Source of the DNA: Burkholderia cepacia
GTDB taxonomy: Bacteria; Pseudomonadota; Gammaproteobacteria; Burkholderiales; Burkholderiaceae
Length of the DNA stretch: 64,000 bases
NCBI RefSeq assembly: GCF_001718835.1
Contig: NZ_CP013443.1
Span: 3,162,001 to 3,226,000 of the forward strand
Direction of reading: 5' to 3'
The notes beneath the pieces are model-generated. The model worked only from the letters and a program-made list of their open reading frames with translations. It had not been told where the DNA came from and ran no database searches. A program made the translations under genes and the position numbers. How positions within the stretch are numbered: position 1 is the first letter of the stretch; the number at the start of each line of letters is the position of its first letter. This document shows positions 1 through 8,584 of this stretch, piece after piece.

Positions 1-277
1 GCGCCGTCGCGTCGGGCGCCGCGTAGTGCGTCGAAAGTTCGTTTACGAACGCACAATAGTTCGCTTCGGTCAGCCCGCGATACCGTTTCGCCACGTACGC
101 GTCGTACAGCGTCGAATAGACCGGCTGCGCGTCCGCGCCCCAATCGCGCGCCGCGCCGCCGCACGCCGCCTGCAACGCCACGAACGACGGCGCCCGCCAG
201 CTGCCTTCGAGCGGCGGCGTGCCCGCGCACCCGGCCAGAAGGACGGCGCACACGCCGGCCCACATCCCAATACGCAT
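1..277 (-). CDS. Putative small lipoprotein, truncated at window edge
   Basis: The reading frame starts at an ATG at 277 and stays open to the first base of the window, so the C-terminus is missing; 92 residues are visible. The N-terminus has a short hydrophobic stretch ending in a lipobox (LLAGC, Cys17), followed by small residues, which is a typical signal for lipid attachment by Lgt/LspA. The rest of the visible protein has two further cysteines and no domain I recognise. It is divergent from glpD, with the promoter region of both in 278-439. Function unknown; a periplasm-facing lipoprotein is an inference from the lipobox alone. Confidence 0.6.
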   Translation of the reverse strand, partial: MRIGMWAGVCAVLLAGCAGTPPLEGSWRAPSFVALQAACGGAARDWGADAQPVYSTLYDAYVAKRYRGLTEANYCAFVNELSTHYAAPDATA

Positions 278-352
278 GACTCACCTCGCGAAACGGTCGA
301 TTCCGCCAGTATCGTCCGGGATCGCGTGGCGCGCTACTGGCCCCGCTTTATC

Positions 353-400
353 GAACTTTACTTTTTCGATTTCGTTCGTTAAATTTCGAATTCGAACATT
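353..400 (+). promoter_or_regulatory. TTCG-rich repeat block and palindrome upstream of glpD, candidate GlpR operator
   Basis: TTCG occurs at 365, 371, 375, 385 and 391, and TTCGAATTCGAA at 385-396 is a perfect 12-bp palindrome. The block lies in an AT-rich stretch 45-75 bp before the glpD start. DeoR-family GlpR repressors are known to bind TTCG-containing repeats upstream of glp genes, so this is a reasonable operator candidate. No glpR gene is visible in the window. Confidence 0.45.
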
Positions 401-439
401 TTCTGTTCAACCATTTCCCTCAGACGATAAGGACAGCAG

Positions 440-1963
440 GTGACCCAACCGAATCGCTACGATGTGCTCGTCGTCGGCGGCGGCATCAACGGCGCGGGCA
501 TCGCGCGCGATGCGGCCGGCCGCGGCCTGTCGGTCCTGCTCTGCGAGCAGGACGATCTCGCGTCGCACACGTCGTCGTGCAGCACGAAGCTGATTCACGG
601 CGGCCTGCGCTACCTCGAGTACAACGAGTTCGGGCTCGTGCGCAAGGCGCTGCAGGAGCGCGAGACGCTGCTGCGCGCGGCGCCGCACATCATGGGGCCG
701 CTGCGTTTCGTGATGCCGCACATGCCGAACCTGCGTCCGGCCTGGCTGATCCGTATCGGCCTGTTCCTCTACGATCACCTTGCGAAACGCGAACTGCTGC
801 CCGGCTCGCGCGGCATCGACATGCGCCGCCATGCGGCCGGCGCGCCGCTGATCGATTCGATCAAGCGCGGCTTCGTCTACTCCGACGGCTGGGTCGACGA
901 CGCGCGCCTCGTCGTGCTGAACGCGATGGACGCCAAGGAGCGCGGCGCCGAGATCCTGACGCGCACGAAGCTGGTATCCGCCGAACGCCGCGGCGACGAA
1001 TGGGAAGCGCGGCTGCAGCACGCCGACGGTTCGATCCGCGTCGTGCATGCGCGCGCGATCGCGAATGCGGCCGGCCCGTGGGTCGGCGAACTGCTGCACG
1101 GCGCGCTCGGCCGCGGCGCGCACCACAGCGTGCGGCTCGTGAAAGGCAGCCACATCGTCACGCGCCGCCTGTTCGATCACGATCACGCGTACATCTTCCA
1201 GAACCCGGACAAGCGGATCATCTTCGCGATTCCGTACGAACACGATTTCACGCTGATCGGCACGACCGACGTCGAATACACGAACGATCCGGCGAAGGTC
1301 GCGATCGATCGCGACGAGACGCAGTACCTGTGCGATTCGATCAACCGCTACTTCAAGCGCAAGATCTCGCCGGCCGACGTGCACTGGACCTACTCGGGCG
1401 TGCGCCCGCTGCTGGAAGACGAGAACGCCGCGAACGCATCGGCCGTCACGCGCGACTACCGCCTCGAAATGGACGAAGGCGCGGGTGCGCCGCTGCTGTC
1501 GGTGTTCGGCGGCAAGATCACGACGTTCCGCAAGCTCGCGGAAGAAGCCGGCGACATGCTGAGCCGCGCGCTCGGCCGCGACGCGAAGACCTGGACGGCC
1601 GGCGTCGCGCTGCCGGGCGGCGACATCGCGAACGCGAAGTTCGACGTGTTCGCCGTCGCGTTCGCGAAACGCCACCCGTGGCTGCCCGCCGCGCTCGCCC
1701 GCCGCTATGCACGTGCGTACGGCACGCGCGCGGAGCGCGTGATCGACGGCGCGAAGTCGCTCGCCGATCTCGGCGCCGAAATCGCCCCGGGCATCCACGA
1801 CGCCGAACTGCGCTACCTGCGCGACGCCGAATGGGCGACCTGCGCGCAGGACGTGCTGTGGCGCCGCTCGAAGCTCGGCCTGCACGTCGCGCCGGGCACG
1901 CTCGACGCGGTGACGGCCGCGGTCGACGCGTGGTTCGCCGCCGCGCACGCGCCGCAGGCCTGA
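440..1963 (+). CDS. glpD: Glycerol-3-phosphate dehydrogenase (aerobic, FAD)
   Basis: Oxidises sn-glycerol 3-phosphate to dihydroxyacetone phosphate at the inner face of the cytoplasmic membrane, passing electrons to quinone. The protein is 507 aa, the usual length for GlpD. The FAD-binding Rossmann motif is at residues 10-19 (VVGGGINGAG), followed by the family signature with SSCSTKLIHGGLRYLE around residues 45-60. The start is a GTG at 440 with an AAGGA ribosome site about 7 bases upstream. glpK and glpF follow on the same strand, so glycerol uptake, phosphorylation and oxidation are grouped. The TTCG repeat block just upstream fits control by a GlpR-type repressor. Confidence 0.95.
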   Translation: MTQPNRYDVLVVGGGINGAGIARDAAGRGLSVLLCEQDDLASHTSSCSTKLIHGGLRYLEYNEFGLVRKALQERETLLRAAPHIMGPLRFVMPHMPNLRPAWLIRIGLFLYDHLAKRELLPGSRGIDMRRHAAGAPLIDSIKRGFVYSDGWVDDARLVVLNAMDAKERGAEILTRTKLVSAERRGDEWEARLQHADGSIRVVHARAIANAAGPWVGELLHGALGRGAHHSVRLVKGSHIVTRRLFDHDHAYIFQNPDKRIIFAIPYEHDFTLIGTTDVEYTNDPAKVAIDRDETQYLCDSINRYFKRKISPADVHWTYSGVRPLLEDENAANASAVTRDYRLEMDEGAGAPLLSVFGGKITTFRKLAEEAGDMLSRALGRDAKTWTAGVALPGGDIANAKFDVFAVAFAKRHPWLPAALARRYARAYGTRAERVIDGAKSLADLGAEIAPGIHDAELRYLRDAEWATCAQDVLWRRSKLGLHVAPGTLDAVTAAVDAWFAAAHAPQA

Positions 1964-2071
1964 CCCGAATGCAGTAGCAGTTGCCGTACCGACGTTGACT
2001 CACCGACGCGCCGCCCCACATGCGGCGCGCATCACAACTAAGCCAAATATCCACGGATGGAGATGAGAGAC

Positions 2072-3574
2072 ATGCAGGATCAGTACATCCTCGCGCTTGA
2101 CCAGGGCACCACGAGTTCCCGCGCGATGCTGTTCGATCGCCAGGGCAATATCGTATCGATCGCCCAGAAGGAATTCGAGCAGATCTACCCGCAACCCGGC
2201 TGGGTCGAGCACGACCCGCAGGAAATCTGGTCGACGCAAGCCGGCGTCGCCGCCGAAGCCGTCACGCGCACGGGCCTGAACGGCACGTCGATCGCCGCGA
2301 TCGGCATCACCAACCAGCGCGAAACCACGATCGTCTGGGATCGCGAGACCGGCCAGCCCGTCTACAACGCGATCGTCTGGCAGGATCGCCGCACGGCCGA
2401 CTTCTGCGATTCGCTGAAAGCGCAGGGCCTCGAGGCGAAGGTGCGCGCGAAGACCGGCCTGCCGATCGATTCGTACTTCTCCGGAACCAAGATCCGCTGG
2501 ATCCTCGACAACGTGCCGGGCGCACGCGAGAAGGCCAGGCAGGGCAAGCTCGCGTTCGGCACCGTCGACAGCTGGCTCGTGTGGAACTTCACGAAGCACG
2601 AACTGCACGTGACCGACGTGACGAACGCGTCGCGCACGATGCTGTTCAACATCCACACGCGCGAGTGGGACAGCGAACTGCTCGAACTGCTCGACATCCC
2701 GCGCAGCATGCTGCCGGAAGTGAAGGCATCGTCGGAAATCTACGGCCACACGAAGACCACCGTGTTCGCGTCGAAGATCCCGCTCGCGGGCATCGCCGGC
2801 GACCAGCAGGCGGCGCTGTTCGGCCAGATGTGCACGCAGTCCGGCATGGTGAAGAACACCTACGGCACCGGCTGCTTCCTGATGATGAACACCGGCGACA
2901 AGCCGATCGAATCGAAGAACAACCTCGTCACGACGATCGCCTGGCAGATCGGCGACAACGTGCAGTACGCGCTGGAAGGCAGCATCTTCATCGCGGGCGC
3001 GGTGGTGCAGTGGCTGCGCGACGGCGTCGGCATCATCAAGTCGGCCGCTGAAATCGAAGCGCTCGCCGCGAGCGTGCCGCACACCGACGGCGTCTACCTG
3101 GTGCCCGCGTTCGCCGGCCTCGGCGCGCCGCACTGGAACGCGCGGGCGCGTGGCTCGGTGTTCGGCGTCACGCGCGGCACGACCTCCGCGCACCTCGCAC
3201 GGGCGGCGCTCGATGCGATCGCGTACCAGTCGCTCGACGTGCTGGCCGCGATGGAAGCCGATTCGGGCATCAGCATCGGCGAGCTGCGCGTCGACGGCGG
3301 CGCGAGCGCGAACGACCTGCTGATGCAGTTCCAGGCCGACCTGCTCGGCGTCGACGCGGTGCGTCCGCAGATCACCGAGACGACCGCGCTCGGCGCGGCC
3401 TACCTCGCGGGCCTCGCGATCGGCTACTGGAAGAACCTCGACGAAGTGCGCAGCCAGTGGCAGCTCGATCGCCGCTTCTCGCCGTCGATGCCGAAGGAGC
3501 AGGTCGAACGCTGCATGGCCGGCTGGCAGCGCGCGGTACGCGCCGCGAAGGCGTGGGCCGACGATACCCAGTAA
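2072..3574 (+). CDS. glpK: Glycerol kinase
   Basis: ATP-dependent phosphorylation of glycerol to sn-glycerol 3-phosphate, the substrate of GlpD. The start at 2072 gives 500 aa, matching the usual GlpK length, with the FGGY-kinase phosphate-binding motif LALDQGTTSSR near the N-terminus. An in-frame ATG at 2057 would add five residues but overlaps the GGAG ribosome site at 2059-2062, so 2072 is preferred. The C-terminal FGGY signature is visible (LRVDGGASANDLLMQ). It lies 108 bp after glpD and 83 bp before glpF, probably in one transcription unit. Allosteric control by fructose 1,6-bisphosphate is known for the E. coli enzyme but cannot be judged here. Confidence 0.96.
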   Translation: MQDQYILALDQGTTSSRAMLFDRQGNIVSIAQKEFEQIYPQPGWVEHDPQEIWSTQAGVAAEAVTRTGLNGTSIAAIGITNQRETTIVWDRETGQPVYNAIVWQDRRTADFCDSLKAQGLEAKVRAKTGLPIDSYFSGTKIRWILDNVPGAREKARQGKLAFGTVDSWLVWNFTKHELHVTDVTNASRTMLFNIHTREWDSELLELLDIPRSMLPEVKASSEIYGHTKTTVFASKIPLAGIAGDQQAALFGQMCTQSGMVKNTYGTGCFLMMNTGDKPIESKNNLVTTIAWQIGDNVQYALEGSIFIAGAVVQWLRDGVGIIKSAAEIEALAASVPHTDGVYLVPAFAGLGAPHWNARARGSVFGVTRGTTSAHLARAALDAIAYQSLDVLAAMEADSGISIGELRVDGGASANDLLMQFQADLLGVDAVRPQITETTALGAAYLAGLAIGYWKNLDEVRSQWQLDRRFSPSMPKEQVERCMAGWQRAVRAAKAWADDTQ

Positions 3575-3657
3575 TCGCCGGCCTTCCATACGAAATACAA
3601 CAACACCGGCGGACCGCGCTCGCGCGCGAGTCCGCCGTGACATACGAGAGACAACCC

Positions 3658-4374
3658 ATGTCACCTTATATTGCAGAATTCATCGGCACCGCGATCCTCG
3701 TGTTGCTCGGCAACGGCGCGGTCGCAAACGTGCTGCTTGCGAAGACCAAGGGCAAAGGCGCGGACCTGATCGTGATCGTGATGGGCTGGGCGATGGCCGT
3801 ATTCGTCGCCGTCTACGTGACCGCGTCGTTCAGCGGCGCGCACCTGAACCCGATCGTCACCATCAGTCTCGCGCTCGCGGGCAAGTTCGCGTGGTCGAAA
3901 GTCGGCGGCTACATCCTCGCGCAGATGCTCGGCGGGATGGCGGGCGCCCTGCTCGTGTGGCTCGCGTATCGCCAGCACTTCGCGAAGGAAGCCGATGCGG
4001 ACCTGAAGCTCGCGGTGTTCTGCACGGCGCCCGCGATCCGCAGCGTCACGCACAACGTGCTGACCGAAGCGATCTGCACGTTCGTGCTGATCCTCGGCGT
4101 GCTGTATCTCGCGTCGCCGCAGGTCGGCCTCGGCGCGCTCGACGCGCTGCCCGTCGGCCTGCTCGTGCTCGGCATCGGCATTTCGCTCGGCGGCCCGACC
4201 GGCTATGCGATGAGCCCCGCGCGCGACCTGTCGCCGCGTATCATGCACGCGCTGCTGCCGATCCCCGGCAAGCGCGACAGCGACTGGCGCTACGCGTGGA
4301 TTCCGGTGATCGGCCCGCTGATCGGCGGCTCGCTCGCAGCCGGGCTGTACCTGACGCTGCACGCGCCGCACTGA
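3658..4374 (+). CDS. glpF: Glycerol uptake facilitator (aquaglyceroporin)
   Basis: Major intrinsic protein family channel that lets glycerol diffuse across the inner membrane. It is 238 aa with the six-helix, two-half-helix pattern. Normally both half helices carry an NPA box. Here the first reads Asn64-Pro-Ile (HLNPIVTIS) and the second reads Ser186-Pro-Ala (AMSPARDLSP), so both boxes deviate. The Asn-to-Ser change is one transition (AGC versus AAC). The conserved arginine after the second box is kept (SPAR). It is the last gene of the glp cluster and is followed by a strong hairpin at 4402-4430. The glycerol role is from context; altered selectivity is possible. Confidence 0.9.
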   Translation: MSPYIAEFIGTAILVLLGNGAVANVLLAKTKGKGADLIVIVMGWAMAVFVAVYVTASFSGAHLNPIVTISLALAGKFAWSKVGGYILAQMLGGMAGALLVWLAYRQHFAKEADADLKLAVFCTAPAIRSVTHNVLTEAICTFVLILGVLYLASPQVGLGALDALPVGLLVLGIGISLGGPTGYAMSPARDLSPRIMHALLPIPGKRDSDWRYAWIPVIGPLIGGSLAAGLYLTLHAPH

Positions 4375-4401
4375 CCGGCGGCCCGCATCGCCGAAGCAAC
4401 G

Positions 4402-4433
4402 CAGCCCGCGCGCCGCAAGGCCGCGGGCTGTTT
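4402..4433 (+). terminator. Terminator hairpin after glpF
   Basis: CAGCCCGCG at 4402-4410 pairs with CGCGGGCTG at 4422-4430 (9 bp, 11-nt loop), followed by TTT. It sits 27 bp after the glpF stop and probably ends the glp transcript. Confidence 0.7.
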
Positions 4434-4570
4434 CACTGTGGCGCCTGCCGCGGCCGGACAACGGCGTCGGCACGGGCCGCCGATCGGCCGGCGCCGGTGC
4501 GCTGTCGCCCGGCAAAGCACGTATCATGGCGGCTGACAGGCGTCGCCGACGCCCCTGCTTCTTCACCACC

Positions 4571-5257
4571 ATGCTCGATCACCTCATCTGCGACTGCGAC
4601 GGCGTGCTCGTCGACAGCGAAGTCATCGCCGACCGCGTGCTGCTCGATACGCTGTCCTCCACGTTCCCGAACATCGATTTCGAAGCCGCCGCGAAGTCGG
4701 CGTTCGGCCAGCAGACGTCGCGCTTCCTGGCCGGGATCGAATCCCGCTTCGGAATCGAGATGCCCGCCAACTTCATCGAAACGATCGAGCACAACATCGA
4801 GCGCGCGCTCGCGCAATCGCTCGCGCCGATCACCGGCGTGCGCGACGCGCTGCTGCAGGTGAGCCTGCCGGCGGCCGTCGTGTCGAACAGCCGGCTCGCG
4901 CGCGTGCGCAGCTCGCTGAAGCGCGCATCGCTCACCGAGATCTTCGGCGATCGCGTATTCAGCTCCGAGCAGGTGGCGCGGCCGAAGCCCTACCCCGACG
5001 TCTACCTGCATGCGGCACACACGCTCGGCGTCGCGCCGGCGCGCTGCATCGTCGTCGAAGACAGCGTGTCCGGGCTGAATGCCGCGCGTGCGGCGGGCAT
5101 GAAGACGATCGCGTTCGTCGGCGCGAGCCACATCCCCGACAACTACGCGGACGCGCTGCGCGCGATGGGCATCACGCGGATCATGCGCAGGATGGACGAG
5201 TTGCCGGCGTTCGTCGAAGCCGGCATGCGCGGCGAATTCGGGGACGTACAGTCGTAA
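4571..5257 (+). CDS. HAD-superfamily phosphatase (subfamily IA)
   Basis: A 228-aa haloacid-dehalogenase-type hydrolase. Motif I is DCDGVLVDS with nucleophile Asp8 and acid/base Asp10; the conserved serine of motif II lies in the VVSNSRLAR region, the motif III lysine in RPKPYPDVY, and motif IV in VVEDSVSGLNAA. The small alpha-helical cap between motifs I and II fits phosphoglucomutase/phosphatase-like enzymes acting on small sugar phosphates. The ATG at 4571 places motif I at the N-terminus as in relatives. It is separated from glpF by a terminator and is convergent with ribB. The substrate cannot be told from sequence; a role in glycerol metabolism is not supported beyond proximity. Confidence 0.8.
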   Translation: MLDHLICDCDGVLVDSEVIADRVLLDTLSSTFPNIDFEAAAKSAFGQQTSRFLAGIESRFGIEMPANFIETIEHNIERALAQSLAPITGVRDALLQVSLPAAVVSNSRLARVRSSLKRASLTEIFGDRVFSSEQVARPKPYPDVYLHAAHTLGVAPARCIVVEDSVSGLNAARAAGMKTIAFVGASHIPDNYADALRAMGITRIMRRMDELPAFVEAGMRGEFGDVQS

Positions 5258-5260
5258 TGC

Positions 5261-5292
5261 CCGGCGGCGGCCGTCGGACGGCACGCCGCCGG
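5261..5292. terminator. Hairpin between convergent HAD gene and ribB
   Basis: CCGGCGGC (5261-5268) pairs with GCCGCCGG (5285-5292), with a smaller nested hairpin in the loop. There is no T-tract, so this is only a possible transcription end between two convergent genes. Confidence 0.35.
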
Positions 5293-5333
5293 AAACCCGA
5301 CGCGCCGCTCGGCGCAGCCGGATCGCGTTCGCG

Positions 5334-6044
5334 CTACGCGTCGCTCATGCAGCGCTCGCGCGCGGCGGCCAGCGCCTCGCGGAACTCGACGAGTTCCGCG
5401 ATCGTCAGCATCGGCAGCCCGTGCCGTTGCGCGAAACGCTCGACATCGTCGCCGCGCGTCATCGTGCCGTCGGGATTCATCAGCTCGCACAGCACGCCGG
5501 CCGGCTTCAGGCCCGCGAGGATCGACAGGTCGACCGTGCCTTCGGTGTGACCGCGGCGTGCCAGCACGCCGCCCGGCTGCGCGCGCAACGGAAACACGTG
5601 GCCGGGGCGCACGATGTCGTGCGGCTTCGCCCCTTCGGCGATCGCCGCGCGGATCGTCGTCACGCGATCGGCCGCCGATACGCCCGTATGCACGCCTTCG
5701 CGTGCCTCGATCGAGACGGTGAACGCGGTGCCGTTGCGGCTCTCGTTGGTCTGCACCATCGGCGGCAGCTCGAGCGCGCGCACCGTGTCGTCGGTCAGGC
5801 ACAGGCACACGATGCCGCTGCACTCGCGGATCAGCAGCGCCATCGTCTCGGGCGTGATGCGCTCGGCGGCAACGATCAGGTCGGCTTCGTTCTCGCGGTC
5901 GTGGTCGTCCTGCAGCACGACCGCACGGCCTGCGCGCATCGCATCGAGCGCGGCGGCGATGCGCGGCGGCACCGGTTCGGAATCCAGCAACGGGAGATCG
6001 GCAAAGGCGTCGGCAGGTGCCGACGAAACGGACATCAAGGACAT
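5334..6044 (-). CDS. ribB: 3,4-dihydroxy-2-butanone 4-phosphate synthase
   Basis: Converts ribulose 5-phosphate to 3,4-dihydroxy-2-butanone 4-phosphate and formate, supplying the four-carbon unit of riboflavin. The 236-aa protein carries the signature DDHDRENEADLIVAAE, whose acidic residues bind Mg2+, and the HTEGTVD region near residue 160. There is no GTP cyclohydrolase II domain, so this is a stand-alone RibB rather than a RibBA fusion. The ATG at 6044 is chosen because AGGAG lies 8 bases upstream; longer frames would run into the riboswitch. Expression is very probably controlled by the FMN riboswitch at 6165-6306. Confidence 0.93.
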   Translation of the reverse strand: MSLMSVSSAPADAFADLPLLDSEPVPPRIAAALDAMRAGRAVVLQDDHDRENEADLIVAAERITPETMALLIRECSGIVCLCLTDDTVRALELPPMVQTNESRNGTAFTVSIEAREGVHTGVSAADRVTTIRAAIAEGAKPHDIVRPGHVFPLRAQPGGVLARRGHTEGTVDLSILAGLKPAGVLCELMNPDGTMTRGDDVERFAQRHGLPMLTIAELVEFREALAAARERCMSDA

Positions 6045-6116
6045 GTGAAACGCTCCTCGCAAATACGGTTTGGGCGAAAAACGTTTCAGGGCATTGCAAA
6101 CAGACAGAACGACAAC

Positions 6117-6141
6117 CCGCTTCGCACCTGTAGCGAAGCGG
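6117..6141 (-). promoter_or_regulatory. Stem-loop between FMN riboswitch and ribB
   Basis: CCGCTTCG (6117-6124) pairs perfectly with CGAAGCGG (6134-6141) across a 9-nt loop. It lies between the aptamer and the ribB start, where expression platforms are found. The sequence after it in the transcript is T-rich but is not a clean run, so it may be a weak intrinsic terminator or part of an anti-terminator switch. Confidence 0.5.
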
Positions 6142-6164
6142 CCCTGGCGGACATGACTATCTGC

Positions 6165-6306
6165 ACATCTTCTCTCATCCGGACTGTGACCGTCGGCTCT
6201 GGCATTCGACCAGATCTGCTGACCCCGCGCGGATGCGCGGGCGCTCGCGGGCTCGCCGGCTTGCGCCAGCCTACCGCCGGTGGGGAATTTCGCCCCGCCC
6301 TGAAGA
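6165..6306 (-). ncRNA. FMN riboswitch (RFN element)
   Basis: Read on the minus strand, the element opens with CTTCAGGGCGGGG, continues into GAAATTCCCCACCGGCGGT, and closes with GCCGACGGT, AGTCCGGATGAGAGA. These are the conserved junction and loop sequences of the FMN aptamer, in the right order and spacing. It is in the 5' leader of ribB, 120 bp before the start codon, where FMN binding lowers expression of riboflavin genes in other bacteria. Confidence 0.95.
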
Positions 6307-6412
6307 CGCACTGATTGCCGGACGGGACAACCCCGTCAGCGGCGGGCCAAGCATACAACAGCTGCGCGCGCGGCGCAGCGCACTCCATCCAAAACCTTAC
6401 TGACGACTCCGT

Positions 6413-7102
6413 CTAATGTGCGCCGGCCGCCCGCGCCGCATCGGGCACGAGCCAGCGCGGCGGCACCTCGGGGCTCACCGTCACGCGAAACGCGCGCGCC
6501 TCGCTGTCGCCCGGGTTGCGCAGGCTGTACGGCTGGTCGGCGTCGAACACGATCGCATCGCCGGTCGCGAGCAACTGGCGGCGGTCGTGCACGCTGACTT
6601 CCAGCGTGCCCTCGCTGACGACGAGGTTGACCGTCGTGCCGGGCGCACGGCGTGCGCCGGGCTCCGTGTGCAGCGGCGCGATCCGCAGCTCGTGGAATTC
6701 CGCCGCGGCCGGCTCGCCTTCCGGATAAAGCGCGCGCGCCGAGAAGCGGCCGTTCGAGCTGACGACGCGCGACGCGCGCTCGGCCGCCAGGTGCTCGAAG
6801 CCGTTCACCGCATGGCGGCGCAGGAAGGCGGCGACCGATACCTTCAGCGCCGCGGCGATCTTGCAGAGCACCTTGATCGACGGCACGCTGCGCGCCGACT
6901 CGATCTGCGCGAGCATCGCGCGCGACACGCCGGACAGCCGCGCGAGCGCATCGAGCGACAACTGCCGCTCGGCACGCAACCGCGCGAGGTTCACGCCGAC
7001 GACCTGCTCGAGAACGTCGAGCGACGCGGACGCCCGCGCATCGGCGGCGTCGCCGGACTCGAAGGAAGACACGTCGCGCACGAGCGCCAGGGATGAAGAC
7101 AT
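6413..7102 (-). CDS. XRE-family regulator with C-terminal cupin domain
   Basis: A 229-aa two-domain transcription factor. Residues about 35-95 form a Cro/C1-type helix-turn-helix (SLDALARLSGVSRAMLAQIE), and residues about 150-215 form a small beta-barrel cupin with the typical PG and GDxxxF turns (TGDAIVFDADQP). Proteins of this architecture are usually repressors whose cupin senses a small ligand, often for amino-acid, polyamine or antibiotic-related genes. The ATG at 7102 has GGAGG just upstream. It lies 138 bp downstream of the MFS exporter gene on the same strand, so it may control itself and that gene; the target is not shown by the sequence. Confidence 0.85.
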   Translation of the reverse strand: MSSSLALVRDVSSFESGDAADARASASLDVLEQVVGVNLARLRAERQLSLDALARLSGVSRAMLAQIESARSVPSIKVLCKIAAALKVSVAAFLRRHAVNGFEHLAAERASRVVSSNGRFSARALYPEGEPAAAEFHELRIAPLHTEPGARRAPGTTVNLVVSEGTLEVSVHDRRQLLATGDAIVFDADQPYSLRNPGDSEARAFRVTVSPEVPPRWLVPDAARAAGAH

Positions 7103-7240
7103 AGCATTGCCTCCGGGCCGCTGTGCGGCCCTGCGTATGGGGTAAGCGGGTGGGAATCGGGTTGCGCATCGATCGAAGCGCGTATCGAAACGCTATCACC
7201 CGGCCTTGCACCGGCAAACGAAGTTATCTTCACACCGTTA

Positions 7241-8437
7241 TCAGCATCGCGGAGGAATGCGTATCGGCGTGGCCCGTTTCCACGCTATCGCGCCGCCGCG
7301 CGCGTCGAGCCGCATCGCGAACCACGTGACGACGAGCGCCGCGAACGTCACCGCGACGGCGACCCACGGCAGCGCATCGAGCGCGAGGCCGTGTTCCAGC
7401 GCAAGGCCGCCGAGCCACGCGCCGCCTGCATTGCCGACGTTGAACGCGCCGATGTTGAGCGTCGACGCGAGATGCGGCGCGCTCGCGGCCTTCTCGACCA
7501 TGCGCGCCTGCAGCGGCGGCACCGTCGCGAACGCGGCGATCCCCCACACGAACACGGTGACGGCGGCCGCGACCGGCAGGTGGCTCGTCTTCGCGAAGAC
7601 GGCCATCACGGCCATCAGCGCGACGAGGATCGCGATCAGCGACGGCATCAGCGCGCGGTCGGCGAACTTGCCGCCGAGCGTGTTGCCGATCGTCAGCCCC
7701 GCGCCGAACAACACGAGGATCAGCGCGACCGAGCGCGGCGAGAAACCCGACACGGTCTCGAGAATCGGCGCGATGTACGTGAACACGACGAACACGCCGC
7801 CGAAGCCGAGCACGGTCATCAACAGCGCGAGCCACACCTGCGGCTCCTTCAGCACGCGCACTTCGTGGCCGAGGCCGGCCGGCCCGCTGTCGTGACGGTT
7901 CGGCACAAGCGCGGCGACGCCGCCGAGCGCCAGCACGCCGAGCACGGCGACGATCCAGAACGACGCACGCCAGCCGAGCAGTTGCCCGACGAACGTGCCG
8001 AACGGCACGCCGAGCACGTTCGACAGCGTGAGCCCCGTAAACATCAGCGCGATCGCGCTCGCGCGCCTGTCGGCCGGCACGAGCGACGCGGCGACCACCG
8101 CGCCGATCCCGAAGAACGACCCGTGCGCGAACGACGTGACGACGCGCGCAACCATCAGCATCGCGTAACCGGACGCGGTCGCGCACAGCACGTTGCCGAC
8201 GATGAAGATCGCCATCAGCAACTGCAGCGCGGCCTTGCGCGGCATGCGGCTCGTCAGCACCGCGAGCAGCGGCGCGCCGGCCGCGACACCGAGCGCATAG
8301 CCGGTGACCAGCAGGCCGGCCGACGGCAGCGACACGGCCAGGTCGCGCGCCACTTCGGGCAGCAGGCCCATGATGATGAACTCGGTGGTACCGATGGCGA
8401 AGGCGCTGATCGCAAGCGCCAGCAACGGAATGGGCAT
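7241..8437 (-). CDS. MFS efflux transporter (DHA1/AraJ type)
   Basis: A 398-aa, 12-helix major facilitator protein of the drug:H+ antiporter-1 type, close in style to AraJ/YdhP proteins. The N-terminus (AISAFAIGTTEFIIMGLLPE) and the helix-5 antiporter-like segment (FTGLTLSNVLGVPFGT) are characteristic. It probably exports a small hydrophobic or sugar-like compound at the cytoplasmic membrane. The gene is divergent from the LysR regulator at 8585, with a 147-bp shared promoter region that holds an inverted repeat, a common arrangement in which the regulator controls the exporter. Substrate unknown. A much longer frame continues upstream, but it is antisense to miaB and is not taken as coding. 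Confidence 0.85.
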   Translation of the reverse strand: MPIPLLALAISAFAIGTTEFIIMGLLPEVARDLAVSLPSAGLLVTGYALGVAAGAPLLAVLTSRMPRKAALQLLMAIFIVGNVLCATASGYAMLMVARVVTSFAHGSFFGIGAVVAASLVPADRRASAIALMFTGLTLSNVLGVPFGTFVGQLLGWRASFWIVAVLGVLALGGVAALVPNRHDSGPAGLGHEVRVLKEPQVWLALLMTVLGFGGVFVVFTYIAPILETVSGFSPRSVALILVLFGAGLTIGNTLGGKFADRALMPSLIAILVALMAVMAVFAKTSHLPVAAAVTVFVWGIAAFATVPPLQARMVEKAASAPHLASTLNIGAFNVGNAGGAWLGGLALEHGLALDALPWVAVAVTFAALVVTWFAMRLDARGGAIAWKRATPIRIPPRC

Positions 8438-8550
8438 GACGTTCTCCGGAAGCGGCAGGCGCGGGCGCCGGAACGGTGCCGCGCTGCACAAAAGGACAGG
8501 ATGTGCGCGCATTCTCCCGAATCCGCTGACTTTTGATAATTGGCGTGGCG

Positions 8551-8567
8551 TTTGAACCATTTTCAAA
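8551..8567. promoter_or_regulatory. Inverted repeat in MFS-LysR divergent promoter
   Basis: TTTGAA (8551-8556) and TTCAAA (8562-8567) form a perfect inverted repeat with a 5-bp spacer. It ends 17 bp before the LysR start codon and contains the T-N11-A core expected for LysR-family sites, so it is a candidate autoregulatory operator. Confidence 0.5.
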
Positions 8568-8584
8568 TATTTCTGGAAAATCGC

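Noticed and set aside
4571..5257. HAD phosphatase considered as a glycerol-3-phosphate phosphatase of the glp operon
   Set aside because: A terminator separates it from glpF and nothing in the sequence points to that substrate.
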